Below, piece after piece: positions 51,986 to 60,928 of a stretch of 64,000 bases of DNA. The notes under the pieces were generated by a model. That model did no database searches and was not told the DNA's origin. It worked only from the letters and a program-made list of their open reading frames with translations. A program made the position numbers and the translations under genes. The DNA lies in assembly GCF_963677575.1 (NCBI RefSeq), contig NZ_OY782038.1, positions 4,405,501 to 4,469,500 on the forward strand, given 5' to 3'. The DNA comes from an uncultured Draconibacterium sp. (lineage in GTDB: Bacteria > Bacteroidota > Bacteroidia > Bacteroidales > Prolixibacteraceae). Each line of letters starts with the position of its first letter. The stretch's first letter is position 1.

Positions 51986-53530
51986 TTAAAACGGAGGAAT
52001 TCCATGTTTCTTAGATGGCATAGAAGCACATTTGTTTTCAGAAACCTGTAATGCATGCAATATGCGCGAACGTGTTTCGCTAGGTTCGATTACCTCATCG
52101 ATATAGCCTTGTGCAGCAGCAACATAAGGGTTGGCAAACTTCTGTTTGTACTCCTCTATTTTTTGCTGACGCATTTCTTCAGGATTCTCTGCTTCGGCAA
52201 TTTCTTTACGGAACACAATGTTGGCAGCACCTTCTGGTCCCATAACTGCAATTTCGGCTGTTGGCCAGGCAAAAACAAAGTCGGCACGCAGGTGACGAGA
52301 GTTCATGGCAATATAACCACCACCGTATGCTTTGCGCAGAATAACAGTTACTTTTGGTACGGTAGCTTCGCTGTATGCATAAAGAATTTTTGCTCCGTGA
52401 CGAATTACTCCGGCATGCTCCTGGTCAACACCTGGCAAGTAGCCCGGCAGGTCTTCCATAGTAATAATAGGAATGTTGAAAGCATCGCAGTAACGGATAA
52501 AACGAGCAGCTTTGTCCGAACTGTCAATATCAAGCACTCCGGCAAGTACCATTGGCTGGTTGGCTACAAAACCAACAGTTTCGCCATTCATACGGCCAAA
52601 ACCAACGATAATGTTTGGCGCAAAACGTTCCATAACTTCGAAGAATTCAGAACCATCGGTGATGCTTTTTAGTACATCGCGCATATCGTAAGGAATTCTT
52701 GGATCAGCAGGAACTATGTCTTCAACCTTAGCTCCTTTTATCGGAGCTTTTGGTTTATGAGGTAATGCTTTTTTCAGGTTGCTACGTGGAATAAAGCTGA
52801 TCAGTGTTTTTATCTGCTCGAAGCAATCCATCTCGGTTTCAGCATAGAAATGAGCATTTCCGGTAACTTCGGCGTGTACTTTTGCACCACCCAGTTCTTC
52901 CATCGAAACTTCTTCGCCCAAAACTGATTTTACCACTGATGGTCCGGTAATGAACATTTTCGAAATGTTTTCAACCACAAAAACAAAGTCGGTAAGTGCG
53001 GGCGAATAAACCGCACCACCGGCACATGGGCCAAGAATGACTGAGATTTGTGGAATTACACCAGAAGCCAGTGTGTTACGGAAGAAAATCTCTCCGTAGC
53101 CTGCCAGTGAGTTAACACCTTCCTGGATACGGGCACCACCCGAGTCGTTGATACCAATTAACGGAACACGCATCTTCAGCGCATGGTCCATAATTTTTGT
53201 GATTTTACGGGCGTGCATCAAACCCAGCGAGCCACCGGCAACGGTAAAGTCCTGGGCAAAAATACAAACCGGTTTATCGTAGATGGTACCGGTACCGATA
53301 ATAACACCGTCGCCATGTAAGGTTTTGCCTTCCATGCCAAAATCTTTGGCGGCGTGCTCTACAAATAAGTCGTATTCGTGAAATGAGTTTTTATCTAACA
53401 GGGCCAGGATACGTTCACGGGCTGTGAGCTTACCCATTTTAACCTGTTTCTCAATGGCTTTATCTCCACCACCTTTTTGTACTTCTTTCTTTCTTTTACG
53501 AAGATCGAGTACGTTACTTCTTAGTGACAT
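51986..53530 (-). CDS. Acyl-CoA carboxylase, carboxyltransferase beta subunit (propionyl/methylmalonyl-CoA type)
   Basis: A 514-aa crotonase-fold carboxyltransferase, of the PccB/MmdA family by length and motifs: GKLTARERI near the start, GINDSGGARIQEGV, the oxyanion-hole GPCAGGAVYSPALTD and the second-half GYLPGVDQEHAGVIRHGAK plus RKAYGGGYIAM. It moves CO2 between biotin and propionyl-CoA/methylmalonyl-CoA. It is first in an operon with the biotin carrier. Without OadB/OadG or a biotin carboxylase gene nearby, it could serve as carboxylase or as part of a decarboxylase; partner subunits must be elsewhere. Confidence 0.93.
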   Translation of the reverse strand: MSLRSNVLDLRKRKKEVQKGGGDKAIEKQVKMGKLTARERILALLDKNSFHEYDLFVEHAAKDFGMEGKTLHGDGVIIGTGTIYDKPVCIFAQDFTVAGGSLGLMHARKITKIMDHALKMRVPLIGINDSGGARIQEGVNSLAGYGEIFFRNTLASGVIPQISVILGPCAGGAVYSPALTDFVFVVENISKMFITGPSVVKSVLGEEVSMEELGGAKVHAEVTGNAHFYAETEMDCFEQIKTLISFIPRSNLKKALPHKPKAPIKGAKVEDIVPADPRIPYDMRDVLKSITDGSEFFEVMERFAPNIIVGFGRMNGETVGFVANQPMVLAGVLDIDSSDKAARFIRYCDAFNIPIITMEDLPGYLPGVDQEHAGVIRHGAKILYAYSEATVPKVTVILRKAYGGGYIAMNSRHLRADFVFAWPTAEIAVMGPEGAANIVFRKEIAEAENPEEMRQQKIEEYKQKFANPYVAAAQGYIDEVIEPSETRSRILHALQVSENKCASMPSKKHGIPPF

Positions 53531-53593
53531 AAAGTATTTTTTTAGTTATAAATTTCCCGGTAGCTGACCGGTGTTATTTTTATTTAGCGTGGG

Positions 53594-53601
53594 CAAAATT
53601 A
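53594..53601 (-). promoter_or_regulatory. -7 promoter box for the carboxylase operon
   Basis: Reads TAATTTTG on the minus strand, an exact TAnnTTTG match, 63 bases before the carboxyltransferase start codon. No clear -33 box is seen. Confidence 0.4.
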
Positions 53602-53760
53602 TAATTTTTTTTAATTGCCGTGGGTTTATGTATTCCTGTACTACGGAAATTAACCAACATAGGTTCAATGCCTTCGAATTATTGTATTGTATGTTTGAAA
53701 AATTGTTGGATATAGTAATATTTGTCATGCTTTGAGGTGAACGAATGTTGATTCTGAAAT

Positions 53761-54840
53761 TTACCGGGCAGCCCAGCGATAAACAAATAAAGCGAGCACC
53801 GCATATACGATATTGGGGAGCCAGATAGCAAAAATGATTGGCACCGTGCCACTTACGGCAAATACGGTTGAAATTTGCATAAATAATATGTAGGAGAATG
53901 CCAGAAGCAGTCCCAGGCCGATATGTAACCCCAGTCCGCCTTTTACTTTACGCGATGCAAGTCCGGCGCCAATAAGTGTTAATATGAAAGCTGCAAACGG
54001 ATTCGCAATACGTTTATGTTTTTCAATTTCCCATTCAATAGTGTTCACACCACGCATCTTCATCAATTTAATTTCTTTAAGAAGTGCCGGTGTGGTATAG
54101 GTTTCCATTTCGTTTTTTAGGCGTTGAAAATCGCCGGGAACCATATTCAGTGTAGTGTCCATGCGGTAACCTTTTTCGAAGGTTTCGTGATCATCGAAAA
54201 TATTCCGTTTCCAGTACGAGTTAATTACCCATTTCCCGGTTTCCTTATTCCAACTAATGTTTCGCGCGGTGAGTTTTTCTACTAATTCAGAGTCTTCAAA
54301 ACGCTCCATGGTAAAACGCATTCCCACATTGTTGGCATTAAAACTTTGCATATAAATGTAGGTGCCGGGTTCAATTTGGCGGTGAATATTTCGTTCGGTA
54401 CCAACCGATTTGTTTCTTATATAATTGTGTCTGAAATTGTTCATGGTTTTATTGGCAGGCGGAATAACATAGTTGCCCAGCATAAACGAAAATAGTGCAA
54501 TTACAAACGCCGAAACCAGGTAAGGCCGCATTAATCGTCGATAAGAAACACCGTTGCTTAAAATGGCAATAATCTCGGTGTTATAAGTCATTTTCGAGGT
54601 AAAATAAATTACCGCAATAAATGTAAACAACGGACTGAACAGGTTGGCAAAATAGGGGATAAAGTTCATGTAATAGTCAAAAACAATATCCTTAAGCGGA
54701 ATGTCTTTCGAAAGGAATTCGTCGAGGTTCTCAGAAATATCGAAAACAATGGCGATACTTAAAATCAGACCAATGGCATAAAAGAAAGTTCCCAGGAACT
54801 TTTTCGAAATGTAAAAATCTATTGTTTTATACCACTTCAT
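53761..54840 (-). CDS. LptF/LptG family permease
   Basis: A 359-aa inner-membrane protein of the LptF/LptG family, which supplies the transmembrane part of the lipopolysaccharide export ATPase LptB2FG. It has about six helices: two near the N-terminus, one around 95-120 and three at the C-terminus, with a periplasmic jellyroll-like domain between. I start at the ATG at 54,840 (MKWYKTIDFYISKKFL); the longer frame overlaps tgt. It starts 5 bases after the tgt stop and is co-transcribed with it. Assigning it to F or G is not possible from sequence alone. Confidence 0.92.
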   Translation of the reverse strand: MKWYKTIDFYISKKFLGTFFYAIGLILSIAIVFDISENLDEFLSKDIPLKDIVFDYYMNFIPYFANLFSPLFTFIAVIYFTSKMTYNTEIIAILSNGVSYRRLMRPYLVSAFVIALFSFMLGNYVIPPANKTMNNFRHNYIRNKSVGTERNIHRQIEPGTYIYMQSFNANNVGMRFTMERFEDSELVEKLTARNISWNKETGKWVINSYWKRNIFDDHETFEKGYRMDTTLNMVPGDFQRLKNEMETYTTPALLKEIKLMKMRGVNTIEWEIEKHKRIANPFAAFILTLIGAGLASRKVKGGLGLHIGLGLLLAFSYILFMQISTVFAVSGTVPIIFAIWLPNIVYAVLALFVYRWAAR

Positions 54841-54845
54841 GTTTT

Positions 54846-55973
54846 TTACAGTCTTTCTTTCAGTTTTATTACCATTTCGTTTTTCCAGCTCACAAAATCG
54901 CCGTTTTGTATTTTTTGGCGGGCTGTTTTTACCAGCCAAAGGTAAAATGCCAGGTTGTGCTGACTTGCAATTTGTGCGCCAAGCATTTCGTTCGAAATTA
55001 TAAGGTGGCGAAGATAAGCTTTTGAATACTGGTCGACAAACGATGTTCCGTTTTCATCAATGGGAGAGTGGTCGTTTTCCCATTTTTTATTGCGGATGTT
55101 GATGATTCCTTCGTTGGTAAACAACATTCCGTTGCGGCCGTTTCGGGTGGGCATCACACAATCAAACATGTCAATTCCCCGGTGAATGCCTTCCAGAATA
55201 TTTACAGGTGTTCCAACACCCATCAAATAACGCGGTTTATTTTCTGGAAGATCGGCGGTGCAAACTTCCGTCATTTCGTACATTTCCTGTTCCGTTTCTC
55301 CAACCGACAAACCTCCGATTGCATAACCATCGGCATCAAACGTTTTTACATTCGCAACGGCAGCTTTTCGCAAATCGGTAAAAGTATTTCCCTGAACAAT
55401 GGGGAACAAGGTTTGCGAATAACCATATTTTGGTTCGGTACTGTTAAACTGTTTAAAACAGCGCTCCAACCAGCGTTGAGTCAGCTCAAGCGATTTTTTT
55501 GCATAATTGTAATCGGCATCACCCGGAGTACACTCATCAAAAGCCATAATAATATCGGCGCCAATGGTACGCTGAATATCCATCACATTTTCGGGCGTGA
55601 ACATATGGTATGATCCATCGATATGCGACTGAAAACGTGCTCCCTCTTCGCTGAGTTTACGAATATCGCCCAGTGAAAAAACCTGGAAACCTCCGCTGTC
55701 GGTTAAAATCGGACGATCCCAACGATTGAATTTGTGCAGACCACCTGCTTTTTCAATCACATCAATTCCGGGGCGTAAATACAAATGGTAGGTATTCCCT
55801 AAAATAATCCGGGCATTAATGTCCTCTTTTATATCGCGGGTGTGAATTCCTTTCACCGATCCGGCTGTTCCAACCGGCATAAAAATTGGCGTTTCAATTG
55901 TCCCGTGGTCGGTGGTAATTACACCGGCCCGGGCGCGTGAGTTATCTGCTGTTTTCTGTAATTCGAATTGCAT
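54846..55973 (-). CDS. tgt: tRNA-guanine(34) transglycosylase lacking zinc cysteines
   Basis: Exchanges guanine 34 of tRNAs with GU(N) anticodons for preQ1 during queuosine synthesis (375 aa). The catalytic segments DSGGFQVFSL and MFDCVMPTRNGR are intact. The zinc-binding CxCxxC cluster of classical enzymes is missing: after HSPIDENGTSFVDQ the sequence goes on to YSKAYLRHL, and only the final His in SQHNL remains. I believe this loss is common in Bacteroidota. I start at the ATG at 55,973. It is first in an operon with the LptF/G-type gene. Confidence 0.94.
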   Translation of the reverse strand: MQFELQKTADNSRARAGVITTDHGTIETPIFMPVGTAGSVKGIHTRDIKEDINARIILGNTYHLYLRPGIDVIEKAGGLHKFNRWDRPILTDSGGFQVFSLGDIRKLSEEGARFQSHIDGSYHMFTPENVMDIQRTIGADIIMAFDECTPGDADYNYAKKSLELTQRWLERCFKQFNSTEPKYGYSQTLFPIVQGNTFTDLRKAAVANVKTFDADGYAIGGLSVGETEQEMYEMTEVCTADLPENKPRYLMGVGTPVNILEGIHRGIDMFDCVMPTRNGRNGMLFTNEGIINIRNKKWENDHSPIDENGTSFVDQYSKAYLRHLIISNEMLGAQIASQHNLAFYLWLVKTARQKIQNGDFVSWKNEMVIKLKERL

Positions 55974-55991
55974 TTGTGTAAAATTGCGTGG

Positions 55992-55999
55992 CAAATATA
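55992..55999 (-). promoter_or_regulatory. -7 promoter box for the tgt operon
   Basis: Reads TATATTTG on the minus strand, an exact match to TAnnTTTG, 18 bases before the tgt start. Confidence 0.45.
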
Positions 56000-56150
56000 G
56001 CTATTTCACGCGAATTGAACTTGTTTTAAACCTGCCTGTGGCTGTTAATAAAAACTAATTACTGTAAACAAAATAGAACTTATAAAACAAAATGATACCG
56101 GTAATTTTGCTACTATTGCCTAGTTTTTAATACCGAATTTTCTTCTCTTT

Positions 56151-57308
56151 ATGATCCGGGAGTTATTGGATACTTTTAACACCTTAACAGCTATGCAGTT
56201 GGTGGTGGTTGTGGTGGTTGTTTTATTGTGGCTGTTACGGCTTTTGTATTTGCTTTTTTTTCCGCTGCGGGTGCTTGTTAAAACGAAAACAAAACCGAAT
56301 GCTACAGAAAAAGCACCTCTTTCGGTGTTGATGGTGGTGCGTAACGAAGAAGAAAATTGCCGCGAAACTCTACCCCGATTACTGAATTTGGAAAACCCGG
56401 AACTGGAAGTTGTGGTTGTCGACGATTTTTCGCAAGACAATACATTGTCGGTACTGGGATTATTAAAGCAGCAGTGCCCGCGTTTAAAACTCTCTTCGCT
56501 GAGTCAGGAAACAAGGCATTCCGAAAAACTATCGCAGAATATTGCACTAAAATCGGCCGAAAAAGATTGGGTTATACTGTACCCGGTAAGTGCACAAAAT
56601 CCATCGCAGGACTGGTTGAACGAAATGGATAAATCAACGGAAGAACCAGTGCTGGTAAAAATGGCCTACACCACTGTTCCTGAACACAAAAACCGCTATA
56701 ATAAATTTTACCGCATCGAAAATTTCTTTCAGCAGGTAAGAAGTGCTTCGTACTCGCTAAATGGATTGGCGTTTATTTATAACGAGGAAAATGTTGCATT
56801 TAAAAAAGCAGAATACTTTAAACAGGGCGGTTTTGGAACCAGAATACAGGAGCCTTATGCGAACCTCGAGCTGGTAATAAACCGTTTTATCCAAAAGAAA
56901 AATGTAGAGCTCTGTTTCAATGAAAAAAGTATTCTTGAAAAACAGGTTTTTGTAGATCGTTCAGCGTTCAAAGATCTGGTTCGAAAAAGCATTCGGATTG
57001 AGAAACACCTGGGTAAATGGAAACAGTATGTGCTGCTTTTCGACCGGTTAACTCAAGCCTTATATCCACTTTCTATTGCGCTGGTTTTGCTGGTTGTATT
57101 CAAACTCTGGCCTGTTATTACAGCTTTGGTAGTGGTTAAGTTGCTGGTTTTCATGGTTATCATAAAAATATTGCAGAAACGTTTGAATGAACGTAAATTA
57201 TTCATAACTTCGTTAGTGTTCAGTTTTATAATGCCTTTTTATAAACTTTTTTTCAGGTGGAACTTTAATCGGCAGAGTCAAAATCACAAATGGATAAACA
57301 GGGGATAA
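56151..57308 (+). CDS. Membrane-anchored family 2 glycosyltransferase
   Basis: A 385-aa protein with an N-terminal helix that is a near-pure valine/leucine run (about 17-38), a GT2 domain (SVLMVVRNEEENCRETL, VVVVDDFSQDNT with the DDFS metal-binding signature) and two or more C-terminal helices (about 305-375). It should transfer a sugar from a nucleotide donor at the inner face of the membrane; donor and acceptor are unknown. Its last 19 bases overlap the sigma-factor start. Confidence 0.85.
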   Translation: MIRELLDTFNTLTAMQLVVVVVVVLLWLLRLLYLLFFPLRVLVKTKTKPNATEKAPLSVLMVVRNEEENCRETLPRLLNLENPELEVVVVDDFSQDNTLSVLGLLKQQCPRLKLSSLSQETRHSEKLSQNIALKSAEKDWVILYPVSAQNPSQDWLNEMDKSTEEPVLVKMAYTTVPEHKNRYNKFYRIENFFQQVRSASYSLNGLAFIYNEENVAFKKAEYFKQGGFGTRIQEPYANLELVINRFIQKKNVELCFNEKSILEKQVFVDRSAFKDLVRKSIRIEKHLGKWKQYVLLFDRLTQALYPLSIALVLLVVFKLWPVITALVVVKLLVFMVIIKILQKRLNERKLFITSLVFSFIMPFYKLFFRWNFNRQSQNHKWINRG

Positions 57309-57898
57309 TACTATCGGATAAAGCGCGGCAGGACTACGAGCTTGTAAAAGCTGCGTTAGCTGGCGACGATAAAGCTTTTGCCCGATTATTAAACCGTTAC
57401 AAAGACGCCATTTATTTTATGCTGCTTAAAATGGTGAATAACCGCAGCGACGCCGAGGACCTTACATTGGAAGCATTCGGAAAGGCTTTTAAGAGTCTTC
57501 ACCAATACTCGCCAACATACGCATTCAGCACCTGGTTGTTTAAAATTGCATCGAACAATTGCATCGATTTCTTACGAAAGAAGAAGGGAGTGCATGTGCC
57601 AATTGAAAACAACGGACAGGATGATAACAGCGAAACTATAAAACTTCGGTCGAAAGATCCTGACCCGGAAGAAAAGCTGATACGTCAGCAAAAGGCCATT
57701 TTACTGCGGCGCGTTGTGCGAAAGTTAAAGCCGCGTTATCAAATTCTGGTCGAGCTTCGTTATTTCAGGGAGTTTTCGTACGAAGAAATTGCAAAAGAGT
57801 TAGATTTGCCGCTCGGAACAGTTAAAGCACAGCTTTTCAGAGCTCGCGAAATGCTGTTTAAAATGATTGAAAGCACCGAGATCGGACGAAAAGATTAA
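57290..57898 (+). CDS. ECF-family RNA polymerase sigma factor
   Basis: A 202-aa sigma-70-family protein with region 2 (DAIYFMLLKMVNNRSDAEDLTLEAFGKAFKSL, then FSTWLFKIASNNCIDFLRKKK) and region 4 (LRYFREFSYEEIAKELDLPLGTVKAQLFRARE), the two domains of ECF factors, with a linker rich in Asp and Asn. It directs polymerase to a special promoter set. No anti-sigma factor is encoded next to it, unlike most ECF factors of this phylum. It overlaps the end of the glycosyltransferase gene by 19 bases and precedes rsmG by 7 bases. Confidence 0.92.
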   Translation: MDKQGIILSDKARQDYELVKAALAGDDKAFARLLNRYKDAIYFMLLKMVNNRSDAEDLTLEAFGKAFKSLHQYSPTYAFSTWLFKIASNNCIDFLRKKKGVHVPIENNGQDDNSETIKLRSKDPDPEEKLIRQQKAILLRRVVRKLKPRYQILVELRYFREFSYEEIAKELDLPLGTVKAQLFRAREMLFKMIESTEIGRKD

Positions 57899-57905
57899 CT
57901 TTTGT

Positions 57906-58526
57906 ATGGATTTAATTCTAAAGTATTTTCCCCATTTAACTGAAACCCAAATTGAGCAGTTTAAACAATTGGAACCGTTGTATGCCGATTGGAATGCTAA
58001 AATAAATGTGATCTCCAGAAAAGACTTTTCTGAGTTTTACGAGCGTCATGTGTTGCATTCGTTGGGAATTGCCAGGTTTATTCGTTTCAACGATAAAACA
58101 AAAGTGCTGGATGTTGGAACCGGTGGTGGTTTTCCCGGAATTCCACTGGCTATTCTTTTTCCTGAAGTGCAGTTTCACTTGGTGGACTCAATTGGGAAGA
58201 AAATAAAAGTAGTGGACGGAGTTGCCCATTCGCTTGGATTAAAAAATGTGCGAGCCGATCAAATTCGTGCCGAGGAGTTAAAAGAAAAGTACGATTTTGT
58301 AGTGAGCCGTGCCGTTACGCGATTACCGGATTTTGTGAAGTGGATTAGAACAAACATCTCGAAAAAACAACAAAATGCACTGCCCAACGGAGTGATTTAT
58401 TTAAAAGGTGGCGATCTTACCGAGGAGGTAAGACCCTTCGGAAAAAGGATATTCCTGCAGGATCTGTCGCAATACTTCGAAGAACCTTTTTTCGAAACCA
58501 AAAAAGTATTGCATTTGCCACTATAA
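57906..58526 (+). CDS. rsmG: 16S rRNA (guanine(527)-N7)-methyltransferase
   Basis: A 206-aa S-adenosylmethionine-dependent methyltransferase of 16S rRNA G527. Motifs: NVISRKDFSEFYERHVLHSL near the N-terminus, LDVGTGGGFPGIPLAI for cofactor binding and VVSRAVTRLPDFVKW, as in RsmG/GidB. I start at the ATG at 57,906; the longer frame overlaps the sigma factor gene and lacks similarity. It is the last gene of the run glycosyltransferase-sigma-rsmG and is convergent with pfkA. Confidence 0.94.
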   Translation: MDLILKYFPHLTETQIEQFKQLEPLYADWNAKINVISRKDFSEFYERHVLHSLGIARFIRFNDKTKVLDVGTGGGFPGIPLAILFPEVQFHLVDSIGKKIKVVDGVAHSLGLKNVRADQIRAEELKEKYDFVVSRAVTRLPDFVKWIRTNISKKQQNALPNGVIYLKGGDLTEEVRPFGKRIFLQDLSQYFEEPFFETKKVLHLPL

Positions 58527-58594
58527 AAACTTCAAAAAGTTCTGGGAATCAGCAACAGAAATGAGAATCTTTTGTGTTTTGATTGATAATTGGT

Positions 58595-58640
58595 TTGACC
58601 CCCTATAATCCCCCCTCGGGGAGGTCAGGAGGGGTTGACA
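58595..58640. repeat. CCCC/GGGG palindromic spacer repeat
   Basis: GACCCCCTATAATCCCCCC followed by TCGGGGAGGTCAGGAGGGG; the C-rich and G-rich halves can fold on each other. This CCCCnnAATCCCC style is familiar from many Bacteroidota spacers. Confidence 0.5.
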
Positions 58641-58669
58641 AATTGTATTTTTCAAATCTTTAGATAAAA

Positions 58670-58701
58670 GAAAGCCGGCTTGATTCAACAAACCGGCTTT
58701 C
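58670..58701 (-). terminator. Intrinsic terminator after pfkA
   Basis: GAAAGCCGG/CCGGCTTTC stem with an inner TTG/CAA pair and a 6-base loop; on the minus strand a T-rich tract follows, so it ends the pfkA transcript. It may also stop the converging rsmG transcript. Confidence 0.7.
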
Positions 58702-58738
58702 ATTCAATTTATCCTTAATCGATTATCCTTAATCCTTG

Positions 58739-59785
58739 CTACTGGTATTCATCACCAAATGAAACACCCATTCTTCGGGCTTTTTCAATAAGCCCAAAGT
58801 CGGATTCTACCAGGCGTAGTTTGCCGCCAACCTCTTCCAGAGGCACAGTAGTAAGTAGGTTGTCTTTAATAGCCACCATAGTCCCAAAGTTTTCGTCGGC
58901 AATACATTGTGCAGCAAAAGCTCCGTAGCGTGTGGCCAAAATCCGGTCCATAGGCGTAGGCGAACCACCGCGCTGAATGTAGCCTAAAACTGTTTCGCGG
59001 GTTTCAATGCCAGTATAGGTTTGAATAGCCTGTGCAATATGTGTTGCTGCCGATATTTCCTTCGGGTGGTCGATACCTTCGGCAACCACAACAATGGAGT
59101 ATGGTTTGTTGCTTTCATAACGACTCTCAATTTTTTTGCAAACCGAGCGGATGTTGTAATCCAGTTCAGGAAGCAAAATAATGTCGCCACCACCTGCAAG
59201 TCCGGAATACAGCGCCAGCCAACCGGCATGGTGCCCCATAATTTCAATAATCATTACGCGCTGGTGCGAGTTGGCAGTGGTATGCAAACGGTCGATGGCA
59301 TCGGTGGCTATTTGCACCGCCGAGTCGAATCCGAAAGTTACATCGGTCCCCCAAACATCGTTATCAATGGTTTTTGGAATTCCTACCACATTCATTCCTT
59401 CTTGTGCCAGAAGACTTGCGGTTTTCATGGTTCCGTTACCGCCAATACAAACTACGGCGTCGAGGCCCAGTTTTTTATAGTTCTTAACTATCTTGTGAGG
59501 TTTATCCTCTGCATCTTTTCCGTTTTTCTTGCCTTTGTAGGGTTTTTCTCGCGAGGTGCCCAGAATGGTACCGCCAAGGGTTAAAATACCCGAGAGTGCC
59601 GATTCTTTCAACTCAGTGTAGTCGCCGTTAATTAACCCGGAGTAGCCGGCGTTAAACCCCAGCACTTCCATGCCGTATTCAACTATCGCTGTTTTTCCCA
59701 CGCCTCTGATCGCTGCATTCAGTCCCGGGCAATCGCCCCCTGCAGTCAAAATACCAATTCTTTTTGGCTTTGCTGAAGTACTCAT
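58739..59785 (-). CDS. pfkA: 6-phosphofructokinase, ATP-type residues with Lys124 variant
   Basis: Phosphorylates fructose 6-phosphate in glycolysis (348 aa). The start TAGGDCPGLNAAIRG is the family signature. The phosphoryl-donor loop reads GGNGT (115-119), with Gly at the position that is Asp in pyrophosphate-using enzymes, but Asn where Asp103 normally binds magnesium. The substrate loop reads PKTIDND with Lys138, the residue found in PPi enzymes and in the mixed ATP group (group III). So ATP is likelier than PPi, but the sequence leaves room for doubt. It is a single gene. Confidence 0.9.
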   Translation of the reverse strand: MSTSAKPKRIGILTAGGDCPGLNAAIRGVGKTAIVEYGMEVLGFNAGYSGLINGDYTELKESALSGILTLGGTILGTSREKPYKGKKNGKDAEDKPHKIVKNYKKLGLDAVVCIGGNGTMKTASLLAQEGMNVVGIPKTIDNDVWGTDVTFGFDSAVQIATDAIDRLHTTANSHQRVMIIEIMGHHAGWLALYSGLAGGGDIILLPELDYNIRSVCKKIESRYESNKPYSIVVVAEGIDHPKEISAATHIAQAIQTYTGIETRETVLGYIQRGGSPTPMDRILATRYGAFAAQCIADENFGTMVAIKDNLLTTVPLEEVGGKLRLVESDFGLIEKARRMGVSFGDEYQ

Positions 59786-59990
59786 ATCAACTAATTTTTA
59801 TTCAACTTAATCTTTTAATAATCGAATTTACAAAAGAACTTTATAAAAACGATGCTCAAAGCCCGCTAAATCCCGTAATTCATTATTTCTTTTTTTGGCT
59901 GAGATTAAAAACCGTTTAACAAAATTTGTACATTCGTGTGTCGTTTGAAAAAATGGCATTTTAATCTTTAACCAATTAAATGTAATAGAA

Positions 59991-60752
59991 ATGAGAAAGT
60001 TTTTTTCACTTTTAATGGCTACTGCCTTCGTGTTTTCTATCTCGTGTAAGAGTACAAAAACAGGAGGTTCGGCCGTTTTAAACCAATTAACAAAACAAGA
60101 AAAAGAAGATGGCTGGGTGATGCTTTTTGATGGCAAAACCAGCGATGGATGGCGTGGTAACAACAAAGACCATTTCCCAACAGGATGGGAAATAGTTGAT
60201 GGAACATTACACTGCAAATCTTCAGGTCAGGGCGAAGCCGGAGCACGCGATGGTGGCGACATTATCACTATCAAAGAATACTCGAACTTTCACCTTAAAT
60301 TAGAATGGAAAATTGCTGAGGGCGGAAACTCAGGTATTTTCTACTTAGGAAAAGAGCACGAAGGATGGCCAATTTACAAAACGGCTCCTGAAATGCAGGT
60401 GTTAGACAACGAGCGTCACCCTGATGCATTGCTGGGAAAAGATGGCAACCGCAAAGCCGGTTCGTTATACGATCTGATTCCTGCAAAACCGCAAAATGCA
60501 AAACCTGCCGGCGAATGGAACACCGTTGAAATTATTTGCTATAACGGTACTGTTGTGCACAAGCAAAATGACGAAACAGTTGTTGAGTACCATTTGTGGA
60601 CTGACGACTGGAAAGAGCTGGTATCAGGTTCAAAATTCCCAGGACTAAATCCTGATTGGGCAAATGTTGCCAAAGAAGGTGTGATTGCATTGCAAGACCA
60701 TGGCGACGATGTTTGGTTTCGCAACATCAAAATTAAAGAAATGAATTATTAA
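59991..60752 (+). CDS. DUF1080 family lipoprotein (3-keto-disaccharide hydrolase-like)
   Basis: A 253-aa protein with a lipoprotein signal (SISCKS; Cys19) and one concanavalin-like beta-sandwich domain of the DUF1080 family (WVMLFDGKTSDGWRG, GDIITIKEYSNFHLKLEWKI, GNSGIFYL, WNTVEIICYNGTVVHKQN). Members of the family have been shown to hydrolyse 3-keto-glucosides; here the activity is inferred. It should sit in the periplasm or on the surface. It is a single gene with a weak -7-like box TACATTCG at 59,929-59,936 and a strong terminator. Confidence 0.88.
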   Translation: MRKFFSLLMATAFVFSISCKSTKTGGSAVLNQLTKQEKEDGWVMLFDGKTSDGWRGNNKDHFPTGWEIVDGTLHCKSSGQGEAGARDGGDIITIKEYSNFHLKLEWKIAEGGNSGIFYLGKEHEGWPIYKTAPEMQVLDNERHPDALLGKDGNRKAGSLYDLIPAKPQNAKPAGEWNTVEIICYNGTVVHKQNDETVVEYHLWTDDWKELVSGSKFPGLNPDWANVAKEGVIALQDHGDDVWFRNIKIKEMNY

Positions 60753-60775
60753 GCTTTGTTAGCTGATATAGAATG

Positions 60776-60804
60776 GCCCGGTAGTTTTTCTGCCGGGCTT
60801 TTTG
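60776..60804 (+). terminator. Intrinsic terminator after the DUF1080 gene
   Basis: GCCCGGTAG/CTGCCGGGC stem (60,776-60,784 and 60,790-60,798) with a 5-base loop and one mismatch or G-T pair, followed by Ts. Confidence 0.85.
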
Positions 60805-60928
60805 TTTTAAGCCGCGAGTTGCTAGCTACTAGTTACTAGCGTCAAGTTGCCAGCATTAAATGCTCGATGCCTAAGAGAACCATCCTTCGACTTCGCTCAG
60901 TATGACTGTTTACTGTGACTGAAAACTG
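60805..60928. repeat. Spacer with CTAGTTACTAG and CCTTCGACTTCGCTCAG words
   Basis: Short repeated words (GCTAGCTACTAGTTACTAGC, about 60,821-60,840) and CATCCTTCGACTTCGCTCAG at 60,881-60,900, a word I recognise from many Bacteroidota spacers. No gene. Confidence 0.4.
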
